DNA of 64,000 nt from UBA3210 sp963610315 (GTDB lineage: Bacteria; Bacillota_I; Bacilli_A; RFN20; CAG-449). The notes beneath the pieces were generated by a model. It was not told the origin of the DNA. It did not search any database and saw nothing but the letters and a program-made list of their open reading frames with translations. Of the stretch, positions 34,469 to 42,945 are shown piece by piece. A program made the position numbers and the translations under genes. Where the stretch lies: the NCBI GenBank assembly GCA_963610315.1, contig CAVDMV010000005.1:23964-87963 (forward strand), read 5' to 3'. The first letter of the stretch is position 1. Every line of letters begins with the position of its first letter.

Positions 34469-36763
34469 TTATTCTTCCTCCTTATTTAAATTAATATATC
34501 TAATATCTTCATCTTTTTTAAAACAGATGGCTTTGAAATTACATTTTGCACATGAATGTTCATCACTTTTATTTACATAAAGAGGTGAAATATCAAACTT
34601 ACCTTGATGAATAAGAGATGAACTTTCGGCGATTTTCTCTTTACTTAGTAAAATAATTTCGTCTAGTTCTTCTTGAGTAATATATGAAGAAGAATCAAAA
34701 CGAGAAATTGCTCCTTTTTTTGTTAATTCTAGACTACCAACATATTTAGATTTACCATCAAGATTTTGATCGAGATGAGAAATAATTTCTTCATCTTTTA
34801 ACGTGATCCCTTTTAATAAATAACTTTGATCGATATCTTCATTATCAGTTAAGATATTTTGAATATATAAACCAGTTATTAAATAATCTTTATAATTATC
34901 TTGAATAAATATCGCGTACGTCGGTAATTGTAAAGATAAACCTAATGGAACGAGTTTCTTATTGAAATTTAAACTTGTTGAAGATTTATAATCAATAATA
35001 ATTACTTCTTTATCCATTTCATTAAAGATTGATTTATCAATTTTTCCAGTTAATAAAGTATTATCATTAATTTTATAATTATAACTTACTTCTCCAAGAG
35101 ACTTTTTATATCGAGAAGTTAACGTAAAGTTCTTATTTTTAGTAATTACATCATTAATACGAGGAAGAATTTTATTAATAAAATGAATTTCGCTTGGAGT
35201 AATGAAATTATTTTTAATCTCATCTTTATAGTCATCTAAAGAAATTTCTTTTTTTAAAGAATCTTCAAGGATTTTATGAAATAAGTTACCTACTTTTATT
35301 TCAAAAGTTTCTTCAAAAGAATTATTCTTTAAAAGAATGCGATTGACGAAATATTTAAAAGGACAGGAATTATATTCATTAATCGATGTGTAAGATACTT
35401 TAATATTGTTATCATTTATAAATTTATCAGAAAATTTAAAAGAATGATTATAACTTAAATAAGCGATGTCTTCTTTTGAATAAGCGTCTAAATATGAGGA
35501 ATTAATATTATAATTTCTTTTTAAATCATATGCTTTCGCGGTTATTATTTTACCTATTGTTTCACTATATAATGAATTATTAATTGAAGCATCAACTCTT
35601 TTCATTTTTAATTTATCAATTAATAATGAATCAAAGAAGGTTGTTCCTAAGTCTTTACCTTCATTTTTAATTTTTGAAATGTGAATATGAGGATTTTTCT
35701 TAATAAAAGAGATTAAGTTTTCCTCTTCAATTAAGTTTAATTCTCTTGAAGAATTCATTGAACACATTTTCTTTTCTTCGTCAGTTAATAAGGAAGTATC
35801 TTTATGAATGATAGGATAACTTCCTAATGAAAAGCCAAGAACAAATACGTCGTCATCTCCACGATATTCATGATTAACAATACTTATTCCTTCTTGATAA
35901 ATAGAAGTTTTAATCTTTTTCTTTTTTGAAGCACTGATTAATAAATTTAGTTTTAAATTATTATCTTCTTCTATCGCTATTATTTCATTTAAAATAGTGA
36001 TAATTTCATTTTTTATACCTAGATCATCTACTCGATTATCAATCATGTTAAGACCTTCTTTAAGACCTTTTTCCTTCGCAAGTACTAGGTATTTTTGAAA
36101 TAAAGGAGTGTGATATAAAGTGATTTCACTATGGAAATTAACTGGTAATTTATAAAATGATGCATATTTTTTTACGGTATTTAAATAAACATCAGGAATA
36201 GTGAAAAAATGAATGTTCTTTAAAGAAACACCTTTTAAATTAAGCGCACAGATTTCTTTAAAAGCGTCATTAACTTCTTCTTCAATTTTATTATATGATT
36301 TAACAATTATTTCTTTTTCTTCGACATTTTCTTCTTCTAAATACTTATAATTTAGATTAAGTGAAGTAAGTGTGTTTTTTAATTCTAAGTCATTTTTAGA
36401 ATAATTAATGACGTAGATTTGTTTCTTTAAAAGAAGAAGGAAATTTTTATTTGTTTTTAATAAATTATTCTTTAATAATTCTTCTTTTAAAGAAGATAAT
36501 TCATTTAATTTATTATTTCCACGTGTAATGAAATTAAGATTTTCTAATATCTCTAAACTAGATTCATAAGAATAATTCTTCTTCATTAAATATAGGATAG
36601 CTTTTTTATCATAACTAAAATAGACATTATTAAATAGTTCTTCTTTAGTGATGAATTTATAATTATAGGTAAAATCATCATTAATAATTTGTAAAATTTG
36701 TTCTTTAGTAGAATTAGGACAAATAATTACACCAGTTTTATTTAGCTTAGTTAAATCGTACAT
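34469..36763 (-). CDS. addB: AddB-like nuclease subunit, short and without Walker A
   Basis: Second subunit of AddAB, 764 residues against about 1170 in Bacillus. The C-terminal nuclease is intact: TGKIDKSIF, VIIIDYKSSTS, LSLQLPTYAIF. Four cysteines at 467, 738, 741 and 747 reproduce the iron-sulfur-nuclease spacing (one distant Cys, then C-x2-C-x5-C). The N-terminal helicase-like half is strongly reduced and has no Walker A (GxxxxGKT) that I can find, so it is unlikely to bind ATP. It is cotranscribed with addA. Assignment rests on the nuclease/iron-sulfur part and on operon position. Confidence 0.85.
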   Translation of the reverse strand: MYDLTKLNKTGVIICPNSTKEQILQIINDDFTYNYKFITKEELFNNVYFSYDKKAILYLMKKNYSYESSLEILENLNFITRGNNKLNELSSLKEELLKNNLLKTNKNFLLLLKKQIYVINYSKNDLELKNTLTSLNLNYKYLEEENVEEKEIIVKSYNKIEEEVNDAFKEICALNLKGVSLKNIHFFTIPDVYLNTVKKYASFYKLPVNFHSEITLYHTPLFQKYLVLAKEKGLKEGLNMIDNRVDDLGIKNEIITILNEIIAIEEDNNLKLNLLISASKKKKIKTSIYQEGISIVNHEYRGDDDVFVLGFSLGSYPIIHKDTSLLTDEEKKMCSMNSSRELNLIEEENLISFIKKNPHIHISKIKNEGKDLGTTFFDSLLIDKLKMKRVDASINNSLYSETIGKIITAKAYDLKRNYNINSSYLDAYSKEDIAYLSYNHSFKFSDKFINDNNIKVSYTSINEYNSCPFKYFVNRILLKNNSFEETFEIKVGNLFHKILEDSLKKEISLDDYKDEIKNNFITPSEIHFINKILPRINDVITKNKNFTLTSRYKKSLGEVSYNYKINDNTLLTGKIDKSIFNEMDKEVIIIDYKSSTSLNFNKKLVPLGLSLQLPTYAIFIQDNYKDYLITGLYIQNILTDNEDIDQSYLLKGITLKDEEIISHLDQNLDGKSKYVGSLELTKKGAISRFDSSSYITQEELDEIILLSKEKIAESSSLIHQGKFDISPLYVNKSDEHSCAKCNFKAICFKKDEDIRYINLNKEEE

Positions 36764-36847
36764 AGTTTTATCTCCTTACCTAACTATAATTATACATTTT
36801 TTATGCGACTTTTTTGTCACATGAGTAATTTTTTATAAAATTTTAAT

Positions 36848-36871
36848 AAAAAAGACGTCAATTATGACGTC
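36848..36871 (-). terminator. Intrinsic terminator of the LacI-family gene
   Basis: On the minus strand, GACGTCA/TGACGTC with a 4-base loop is followed by six T. Confidence 0.88.
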
Positions 36872-36889
36872 TACAAATAATTTTATTAA

Positions 36890-37876
36890 TTACATTCTAG
36901 TTGATGAACGTTGTGAGAATGTCGCGGTTAATTCGTGATCTCTAGTATTTAGTTCACCTTTTAATAATTTAGTTAACATTCTCATCGCGATTGAACCAAC
37001 TTCATACATATCTAATTCTAATGAAGAAATAGTTGGGCGAGTAATAATTGAATATTTAGTTCCAATAACAGAAAGAACTTCAATATCTTCTGGAATTTTT
37101 AATCCTACATCAATCGCAGCATTTTGAACTGCGCAGGCAAGAGAAGATCTAGGACAAATGAAATAGCCTGTTTTAATTGATTTAAAATAATCGACAAAAT
37201 AAGAATATACTTCATGATAACTATCAGAACAAGAAATGACTTGTAAATGATCACTTGGAACAGTTTTTGAAGCGACTTCTTGAAGAGAGTCAATTAATTT
37301 TCCTTGTGTAGGAACATGTAATAAAGTAATATTTTTATCTTTTGCATAAGTATTTAATACTTCTTTAAATGCATCAGTTAAATTTAAAGTGATAGAACCT
37401 AATTTTTCACCTTTAATCTTATTACCAATAATGATTGTTGGAACATTATATGATTCAATTGAATGAATATCTGCTTCATCTAATTGATCGTCAAATATAA
37501 TCGCTCCATCGACGTGAGAAGTAATTAATTTAGAAATGACATCTTTAGCTTCTTCTTTAGAATATTTAGTGACGAATAATGTTGTTTGATAACCGTAAAT
37601 TTTACCAATATCAATCATACCTGAAAGTAAATTTGTAATATGAACATAATTAGTGTCTGGAATAACAATACCTACATTAGTAGTTCTTGAAGTGGCTAAA
37701 CCTTGAGCGAGTGCATTAGGACGATAACCTAATTTTTTAATTGTTTCTTCGACTCTTCTTTTTGTTTCTGGAGTGACATTTGATTGATTATTAATAACTC
37801 TTGAAACAGTCGCGAGAGAAACGCCGGCATTTTTAGCGACTTCGTAAATAGTAACTCGATCTTTATATACTCCCAT
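36890..37876 (-). CDS. LacI-family regulator, CcpA-like
   Basis: DNA-binding repressor of 328 residues. The N-terminus VTIYEVAKNAGVSLATVSRV and the hinge LGYRPNALAQGLATSRT are close to CcpA (which has VTIYDVA, ATVSRVVNG). A periplasmic-binding-like effector domain occupies about 62-328. GGAGG precedes the ATG. Its promoter holds a perfect palindrome in the -35/-10 spacer and another in the leader, so autorepression is probable. Whether it is the global CcpA (needing HPr-Ser-P) or a local sugar regulator cannot be told; the cre at 19724-19738 supports a CcpA-like role. Confidence 0.85.
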   Translation of the reverse strand: MGVYKDRVTIYEVAKNAGVSLATVSRVINNQSNVTPETKRRVEETIKKLGYRPNALAQGLATSRTTNVGIVIPDTNYVHITNLLSGMIDIGKIYGYQTTLFVTKYSKEEAKDVISKLITSHVDGAIIFDDQLDEADIHSIESYNVPTIIIGNKIKGEKLGSITLNLTDAFKEVLNTYAKDKNITLLHVPTQGKLIDSLQEVASKTVPSDHLQVISCSDSYHEVYSYFVDYFKSIKTGYFICPRSSLACAVQNAAIDVGLKIPEDIEVLSVIGTKYSIITRPTISSLELDMYEVGSIAMRMLTKLLKGELNTRDHELTATFSQRSSTRM

Positions 37877-37905
37877 AAATATACCTCCGATTAAAAATCG
37901 ATTGA

Positions 37906-37921
37906 TTTCACATCTGTGAAA
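37906..37921. promoter_or_regulatory. Leader palindrome of the LacI-family gene
   Basis: Palindrome TTTCACA-TC-TGTGAAA placed just after the expected transcription start, about 30 bases before the start codon. Form and place suit an operator. Confidence 0.6.
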
Positions 37922-37930
37922 ATCAGTTAC

Positions 37931-37959
37931 ATTATATATGAAAATATTTTCATAGTCAA
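37931..37959 (-). promoter_or_regulatory. Promoter of LacI-family gene with spacer-filling palindrome
   Basis: Minus strand TTGACT (37954-37959), 17-base spacer, TATAAT (37931-37936). The perfect 16-bp palindrome ATGAAAATATTTTCAT (37938-37953) occupies almost the whole spacer, so a bound repressor would exclude RNA polymerase. Confidence 0.75.
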
Positions 37960-38058
37960 TAAATCTTAAAAAGTTAAAAAGAGTGAAAAAGGGTCATTTA
38001 AGACCATTTATTATTAAAATAGTGTTTTTTTTAATACAAAATAAGCGAAATTAATATT

Positions 38059-38072
38059 ATGAAAATTTTCAT
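38059..38072. promoter_or_regulatory. Orphan palindrome between deoC and the LacI-family gene
   Basis: Perfect palindrome ATGAAAATTTTCAT, sharing the TGAAAAT half-site with the operator at 37938-37953. It lies 105 bp upstream of the regulator promoter and just past the deoC terminator. It may be an auxiliary operator; no gene is otherwise seen in 37960-38078. Confidence 0.45.
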
Positions 38073-38078
38073 GACAAT

Positions 38079-38112
38079 AAAAAAGGTTATTTCACAAGAA
38101 GTGAAAATAACC
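38079..38112 (-). terminator. Intrinsic terminator of deoC
   Basis: On the minus strand GGTTATTTTCAC pairs with GTGAAATAACC (one bulge), followed by six T. Confidence 0.85.
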
Positions 38113-38129
38113 TATATTTTTGAAAAAAA

Positions 38130-38780
38130 TTAGTCTTCTAAACCTTTCATGATAGCGACTCCGCTAGAAGCACCAATTCTAGTTGCTCCTGCTTCAATCA
38201 TCGCAAGGAATTCTTCTTTATTATGAACGCCGCCAGAAGCTTTTACGCCCATTACTTTACCGACTGCTTTTCTCATTAATTTAACATCTTTAACTGTCGC
38301 TCCTCCGGTAGAGAAACCAGTAGAAGTTTTAACAAAGTCTGCTTTTGCTTTTTTAGATAATTTGCAAGCTCTTACTTTTTCTTCATCAGTTAATAAACAA
38401 GTTTCAATAATGACTTTTAAAACATGACCTTTAGAAGCACGACGAATCGCTCTTATTTCGTTTAATACGTATTCATCATCATTTGCTTTTAATCTTGAAA
38501 TGTTAATGACCATATCAACTTCATCTGCGCCGTCTTTAATTGCTTGTTTTGTTTCTTGAACTTTACTAAAAGTACTTGTAGCACCTAGAGGGAAACCGAT
38601 AACTGTACAAACTTTAACATCTGTTCCTTCTAATTCTTTTTTACATAGAGGAATGTAGCTAGGATTAATACATACAGAAGCGAAATTATAAATTTTAGCT
38701 TCTTGGCATAATTTTACGATACCTTCATCAGTTGCATCAGCTTTTAATAGAGTGTGATCAATATATTTTGAATATTCCAT
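38130..38780 (-). CDS. deoC: Deoxyribose-phosphate aldolase
   Basis: Class I aldolase that splits 2-deoxyribose-5-phosphate into acetaldehyde and glyceraldehyde-3-phosphate. 216 residues, normal length. The Schiff-base lysine is Lys151 in DFVKTSTGF; VCTVIGFPLGATST, ADEVDMVINI and VIIETCLLTDEE are all family motifs. AAGGAG precedes the ATG. It completes the catabolism of nucleosides begun by the phosphorylase at 7943-9244. It has its own terminator and lies directly upstream of the LacI-family gene. Confidence 0.96.
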   Translation of the reverse strand: MEYSKYIDHTLLKADATDEGIVKLCQEAKIYNFASVCINPSYIPLCKKELEGTDVKVCTVIGFPLGATSTFSKVQETKQAIKDGADEVDMVINISRLKANDDEYVLNEIRAIRRASKGHVLKVIIETCLLTDEEKVRACKLSKKAKADFVKTSTGFSTGGATVKDVKLMRKAVGKVMGVKASGGVHNKEEFLAMIEAGATRIGASSGVAIMKGLED

Positions 38781-38804
38781 TTTAAAAAAATCTCCTTGTC
38801 TATT

Positions 38805-38833
38805 AGTCTATACTATTTAGCTAAAATAGTCAA
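38805..38833 (-). promoter_or_regulatory. Probable promoter of deoC
   Basis: Minus strand TTGACT (38828-38833), 17-base spacer, TAGACT (38805-38810). The spacer contains a near-palindrome around TTTTAGCTAAAT, a possible operator. Confidence 0.45.
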
Positions 38834-38853
38834 TTTATAGTTATTTTAGGCAT

Positions 38854-38876
38854 AAAAAAAGACTCATTACGAGTCT
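38854..38876 (-). terminator. Intrinsic terminator of rpmF
   Basis: Minus strand AGACTC/GAGTCT with a 5-base loop and seven T. Confidence 0.88.
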
Positions 38877-38888
38877 AACATTCGTTAA

Positions 38889-39071
38889 TTAATCTTTTTT
38901 TGATTCGACAACTTGCTTACCATCGTAGTAACCACATGATGGGCAAACGCGGTGTGAAACGATTGTTGCACCACAATTAGCGCATTTAACTAAACCAGTG
39001 ATTTTTAAGTTAAAATTTGCTCTACGCATTCTTTTTGCTGTCTTTGATGTTCTTCTTGCTGGAACTGCCAT
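38889..39071 (-). CDS. rpmF: Ribosomal protein bL32
   Basis: Large-subunit ribosomal protein, 60 residues. The start MAVPARRTSKTAKRMRR is typical; the zinc-ribbon form is present with CANC and CPSC, so this is the zinc-containing (C+) type. AGGAGG lies upstream. It has its own promoter and terminator; the DUF177 gene that often precedes rpmF is absent. Confidence 0.96.
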   Translation of the reverse strand: MAVPARRTSKTAKRMRRANFNLKITGLVKCANCGATIVSHRVCPSCGYYDGKQVVESKKD

Positions 39072-39116
39072 ACTTACACACCTCCTAGGTCATCCCTAAT
39101 AATTGACACGTCCTTT

Positions 39117-39145
39117 ATTCTACATAATAATAAGGGAGGTGTCAA
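39117..39145 (-). promoter_or_regulatory. Promoter of rpmF, with mirror promoter on the other strand
   Basis: Minus strand TTGACA (39140-39145), 17-base spacer, TAGAAT (39117-39122). The plus strand carries TTGACA (39103-39108), 17-base spacer, AATAAT (39126-39131) in the same place, because TTGACAC and GTGTCAA form a 7-bp inverted repeat around the region. Confidence 0.75.
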
Positions 39146-39198
39146 CAATAATTTTTAATTTTATGAATTTTTAAGAAAAATAAGTCTTAATAAATATC

Positions 39199-40470
39199 TT
39201 ATTTATTATAGATAATTGTTTTATATTGTCCTAAGAGGTTTTCTTCTGAAGCAATTGATACTTCGATATAGTTAGAAGAATGACCTTGGTATTTTTTTGT
39301 CTTAGGATTATATGTTTCAAATATGACGTCTAATTCTTGACCGATAAATTTATTTTCATATTCTTCTTTTAGTTCATTACCTAATTCGATTAGTTCATGA
39401 ACTCTTTGTTTTTTAATTTTTGGATCTATTTGGTTATCCATCTTCGCGGCTAGTGTGCCTGGTCTAATTGAATAAGGGAAGACATGAAGATAATTAAAAC
39501 CACATTCTTTAATGAAGTTTTTACATTCATTAAATTCTTCATCAGTTTCTCCTGGGAAACCGACGATTACGTCACAAGCTAACGCGATATTAGGACAAGC
39601 CGATCTAATTCTTTTTATTGTATTTAAGAATTGTTCTTTATTATATTTACGGTGCATTCTTTTTAGTACCCCGTCACTACCTGATTGAAGAGGGATATGT
39701 AAATGTTGAGCGATTCTTTCATTATTCTTAACTATCGAAATAAATTCATCATTAAGTTCAGATTCTTCCATCGAAGAAATTCTAATTCTTTTAATACGTG
39801 GCTCTTTTATTAAGATATCTTTTAATAAATCGTTAAAGAAATATTTTTCTTCTTTATGGTCTTCTCCATAAGAAGCTGTATCAATACCAGTTAGAACAAT
39901 TTCTAAGAATCCATTGTCCGCGAGGTGCTTAATTTCATCAAATATTTCTTCTCTTGGGCGAGATCTAGTATTTCCTCTAGTATAAGGAATAATACAATAA
40001 GAACAGAAATTATTACATCCATCTTGAATTTTAACAAAAGCACGAGTGTTTTCTGAATAAGAAGTGATTTTTAAACATTCATATGCTTCTTTTCTATTAT
40101 CTTTAGTATAAGCGACAATTTGTTCGTTAGAAGAACAATTATCAATAATGTAATCTACTAATTTCTCACGGTTAGTTGTTCCAACTACGACATCGACTCC
40201 ATCAATTTTAGAGACAATTTCAGGATGAAGTTGTGAATAACATCCCATGACGGCAATTTTAGCTTCGGGATAAGAAGCGATAGCTTTTCTAATCATTTGA
40301 CGAGATTTTTGTTCACCTACTTGAGTAACCGCACAGGTGTTAATAACAAAAATATCACACTTATCATCAATTGATTCAGTGTAACCTTGTTTATTTAATA
40401 ATTCTTTGATAGCTTCGGTTTCATAAGTATTAACCTTACAACCGAGGGAGAGAGTTTTATAATATTTCAT
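39199..40470 (-). CDS. mtaB: tRNA t6A37 methylthiotransferase
   Basis: Radical-SAM methylthiotransferase that makes ms2t6A at position 37 of ANN-decoding tRNAs. It starts YYKTLSLGCKVNTYETEAIK, the MtaB-type opening; the MTTase N-domain has CDIFVINTCAVT; the cluster motif is CNNFCSYC followed by IIPYTRGNTRSR; a TRAM domain ends the 423 residues. It is the last gene of the nfo-rsmE-unknown-mtaB minus-strand run and overlaps the preceding gene by 14 bases. Confidence 0.93.
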   Translation of the reverse strand: MKYYKTLSLGCKVNTYETEAIKELLNKQGYTESIDDKCDIFVINTCAVTQVGEQKSRQMIRKAIASYPEAKIAVMGCYSQLHPEIVSKIDGVDVVVGTTNREKLVDYIIDNCSSNEQIVAYTKDNRKEAYECLKITSYSENTRAFVKIQDGCNNFCSYCIIPYTRGNTRSRPREEIFDEIKHLADNGFLEIVLTGIDTASYGEDHKEEKYFFNDLLKDILIKEPRIKRIRISSMEESELNDEFISIVKNNERIAQHLHIPLQSGSDGVLKRMHRKYNKEQFLNTIKRIRSACPNIALACDVIVGFPGETDEEFNECKNFIKECGFNYLHVFPYSIRPGTLAAKMDNQIDPKIKKQRVHELIELGNELKEEYENKFIGQELDVIFETYNPKTKKYQGHSSNYIEVSIASEENLLGQYKTIIYNK

Positions 40471-41290
40471 CTGGTGATTTTCCTTTGTCTACTTTATAAA
40501 ATTTTTTAAGTGATCTTAAATTGATCTTACGAGAACATTTCTTATATAATTTTCGCGAAATGAATTCGTTATCGAGTAATGAACGTAAAAATTTATTACG
40601 ATTATTGCTGTAAAAATTTTCAACGACGTTTTCTACTCTTTTTATGAGATTTTCTTTATTAGGATTTTTAATATATTTATCAAATAAGGGAATGGATACA
40701 TCAAGTCGACCTTGATTATTAATAATAAAAATTGTTTCTAGATCGGCATGAAAATAAGCGCATGTCGTTGCATCTTCTTTTATTTTGATTAAAGAAGTGA
40801 ATGGACTTTGAAATAAAGCAAAGTTATAAACGTCAAAACAATCAATACAAGTTGATATTGGCTTTGTTTTTAATTCATTATAAGGATAAGAAGCAAGTTT
40901 TGAACATTCATCATTATAAATTAAATTTAAGCCAATCGAATAAAATGGGATATAGATTCTTACTTTATCAACCATAAAATAAGGTGCATTAACTTCATCT
41001 AAATCTTTCCAAATATGTTCTTTAATATATTGATCTTTTTCTTTTTGAGGTAGATCACTTGCTTCAATAAGGTATTTTTCTAAACCATCTTCAAAAATTT
41101 TTTTATTTTGCATACCACGAATTAAAACATTGGCTTCGATTAATTTAAATGGAGAAGTTTCACTTATTGAGATTTTATATTTAGAAAGAATTTTACTAAC
41201 TAATTTATTATTTTCCACAAAAAAATGATATTCCCCACTGCGAGAAGGGAAATTTCTTTTATTTTTGTTTAAATAATAAAATAATTTCAT
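40457..41290 (-). CDS. Unknown conserved-type protein between rsmE and mtaB
   Basis: Not recognised; 277 residues, soluble, no signal or membrane segments. It starts MKLFYYLNKNKRNFPSRSGEYHFF; cysteines cluster in STCIDCFDVYNFALF and DATTCAYFHADLE; the C-terminus is very basic (RKLYKKCSRKINLRSLKKFYKVDKGK), which could bind nucleic acid. It overlaps mtaB and is 2 bases from rsmE, so it is cotranscribed with RNA-modification genes. A role in RNA or ribosome biology is only suggested by position. Confidence 0.7.
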   Translation of the reverse strand: MKLFYYLNKNKRNFPSRSGEYHFFVENNKLVSKILSKYKISISETSPFKLIEANVLIRGMQNKKIFEDGLEKYLIEASDLPQKEKDQYIKEHIWKDLDEVNAPYFMVDKVRIYIPFYSIGLNLIYNDECSKLASYPYNELKTKPISTCIDCFDVYNFALFQSPFTSLIKIKEDATTCAYFHADLETIFIINNQGRLDVSIPLFDKYIKNPNKENLIKRVENVVENFYSNNRNKFLRSLLDNEFISRKLYKKCSRKINLRSLKKFYKVDKGKSPDEIL

Positions 41291-41292
41291 AA

Positions 41293-42009
41293 TTAATCCT
41301 TTTCTAGTATTAAGGCTAAGGCGCTTAATGCGTAAAACACTGCCGTTTCACTGCGAAGTATTCTTTTTCCTAGCGATATAGAAGTATACTTATTTTTCTT
41401 TGCATATTCAACTTCTTCTAATGAAAATCCTCCTTCTGAACCGATGAGAATAGAGATAGTTTCATTTTCTTTGATTTTATTTATATGCTCTAAAAAAGAG
41501 ATTTCTCCTTCATTTTCATAAGCGATAAATTGATGATCAAAATGATATTTATCAATGTCTTTATAGTTAATAACGTCTTTAATTACTGGAACGATATTTC
41601 TTTTTGATTGTTCACTTGCTTCAAGTGCGATTTTATTAAAGCGAAGAAGTTTCTTTTCTTTATTTTCTGAAGTGATTTTCGCGATACATCGAGAAGATTG
41701 AACTAAAATAATTTCACTTACTCCTAGTTCAGTAGCTTTTTGAATGACGAGGTCTAATTTTTCACCTTTAGGTAAACAATACATCAAGGTAATTTTATTT
41801 TTTAATTCATGATTTTCATCGAGTTCTTCTTTTATTTTGATTTCAAAAGGTGAAACGTTAGAGACATAACATAAATATACTTTTGAATTATATACGCAGG
41901 TAATTTCATCATTTTCTTTCATACGCATGACGTTTTTAATGTGATGAAGTTGCTCTTTATCAAGATGAACAACATCATTTTTAATTTCAGAAACAAAATA
42001 TCTTTGCAT
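41293..42009 (-). CDS. rsmE: 16S rRNA m3U1498 methyltransferase
   Basis: SPOUT methyltransferase for U1498 of 16S rRNA, 238 residues. The knot motifs are ILIGSEGGFSLEEVEYAKK and SLGKRILRSETAVFYALSAL at the C-terminus. KATELGVSEIILVQSSRCIAK is also typical. The N-terminal PUA-like part begins QRYFVSEIKNDVVHLDKEQLHH. The gene is one base from nfo. Confidence 0.95.
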   Translation of the reverse strand: MQRYFVSEIKNDVVHLDKEQLHHIKNVMRMKENDEITCVYNSKVYLCYVSNVSPFEIKIKEELDENHELKNKITLMYCLPKGEKLDLVIQKATELGVSEIILVQSSRCIAKITSENKEKKLLRFNKIALEASEQSKRNIVPVIKDVINYKDIDKYHFDHQFIAYENEGEISFLEHINKIKENETISILIGSEGGFSLEEVEYAKKNKYTSISLGKRILRSETAVFYALSALALILEKD

Positions 42010-42010
42010 A

Positions 42011-42847
42011 TTAATCTTCCTTTCTTAAACTCTTTAATAATGCGATTTCTTCTTTATAACCATCTAATTCATTTGGTGTTTCTAAATAGAATGGTAAATC
42101 TTTAAGTAATGGATGATTGATGATATTGGTGATGGCTTCAATTGGTATTGTGCCTAACAAAAGACATTCATGACGGTCTTTATGAGAAGCAAAAGGATTT
42201 TTAGAATTATTTAAATGAATCGCTTTTAAATATTGAAGTCCAATAACTTCATCAAATTCTTTTAAAACGCCGTCTAAATTATTAACAATATCGTAGCCTG
42301 CATCATAGACGTGACAAGTATCGAGTGTTACACCGAGATGATCTTTTAATCTAACTCCATCAATTATTTTTCTAATTTCTTCAAAAGAAGAACCGATTTC
42401 GCTACCTTTACCAGCCATTGTTTCTAATAAAATTAAGGTGTGTTGATTTTCACTTAGAACTTCGTTTAAAGTATCGATAATATATTTAATTCCAACTTCA
42501 ACTCCTTGAGAAACATGACTTCCAGGATGAAAATTATACATACTTGAAGGAATATTTTCTAAGATGTTTAAATCGTCTTTAAAAACTTCTTTAGCGAAAC
42601 TTCTAACTTCTTCTTTTGAAGAACAACAATTTAAAGTATATGGAGCATGGGCTAAAAAAGGACCATAATTAAGCTCTTTGGCTAAAGAAAGAAATTCTTC
42701 AAAGTCTTTTTGATCTATTTCTTTTTTTTGACAACCGCGAGGATTTCTTGTAAACCATTGAAAAACATTACCTCCGATAAAGGAAGTATCTAATAACATT
42801 TGTTTATATCCTTTTGAAGAAGAAACATGACAACCAATTTTAAACAT
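42011..42847 (-). CDS. nfo: Endonuclease IV (AP endonuclease)
   Basis: Cleaves abasic sites in DNA, base-excision repair. Metal-binding motifs are all present: HAPYTLNCCS, NFHPGSHVSQG, LETMAGKGSEIG, TLDTCHVYDAGYDI, HLNNSKNPFASHKDRHE, ETPNE. The ATG at 42847 gives the canonical start MFKIGCHVSSSKGYKQM and 278 residues; an in-frame GTG lies two codons upstream. GAGGTG is close to the ATG. Confidence 0.95.
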   Translation of the reverse strand: MFKIGCHVSSSKGYKQMLLDTSFIGGNVFQWFTRNPRGCQKKEIDQKDFEEFLSLAKELNYGPFLAHAPYTLNCCSSKEEVRSFAKEVFKDDLNILENIPSSMYNFHPGSHVSQGVEVGIKYIIDTLNEVLSENQHTLILLETMAGKGSEIGSSFEEIRKIIDGVRLKDHLGVTLDTCHVYDAGYDIVNNLDGVLKEFDEVIGLQYLKAIHLNNSKNPFASHKDRHECLLLGTIPIEAITNIINHPLLKDLPFYLETPNELDGYKEEIALLKSLRKED

Positions 42848-42945
42848 AAGCACCTCACTATCTTATAAATAAGAAAACTTAATTAATTATATAATAATTA
42901 AAGTGTTTTATGATACAATATTTTATATTATTTGAAGGTGATATT

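Noticed and set aside
42881..42905. AT palindrome before aroB as an operator
   Set aside because: It is made only of A and T in a short AT-rich gap; such symmetry is expected by chance.
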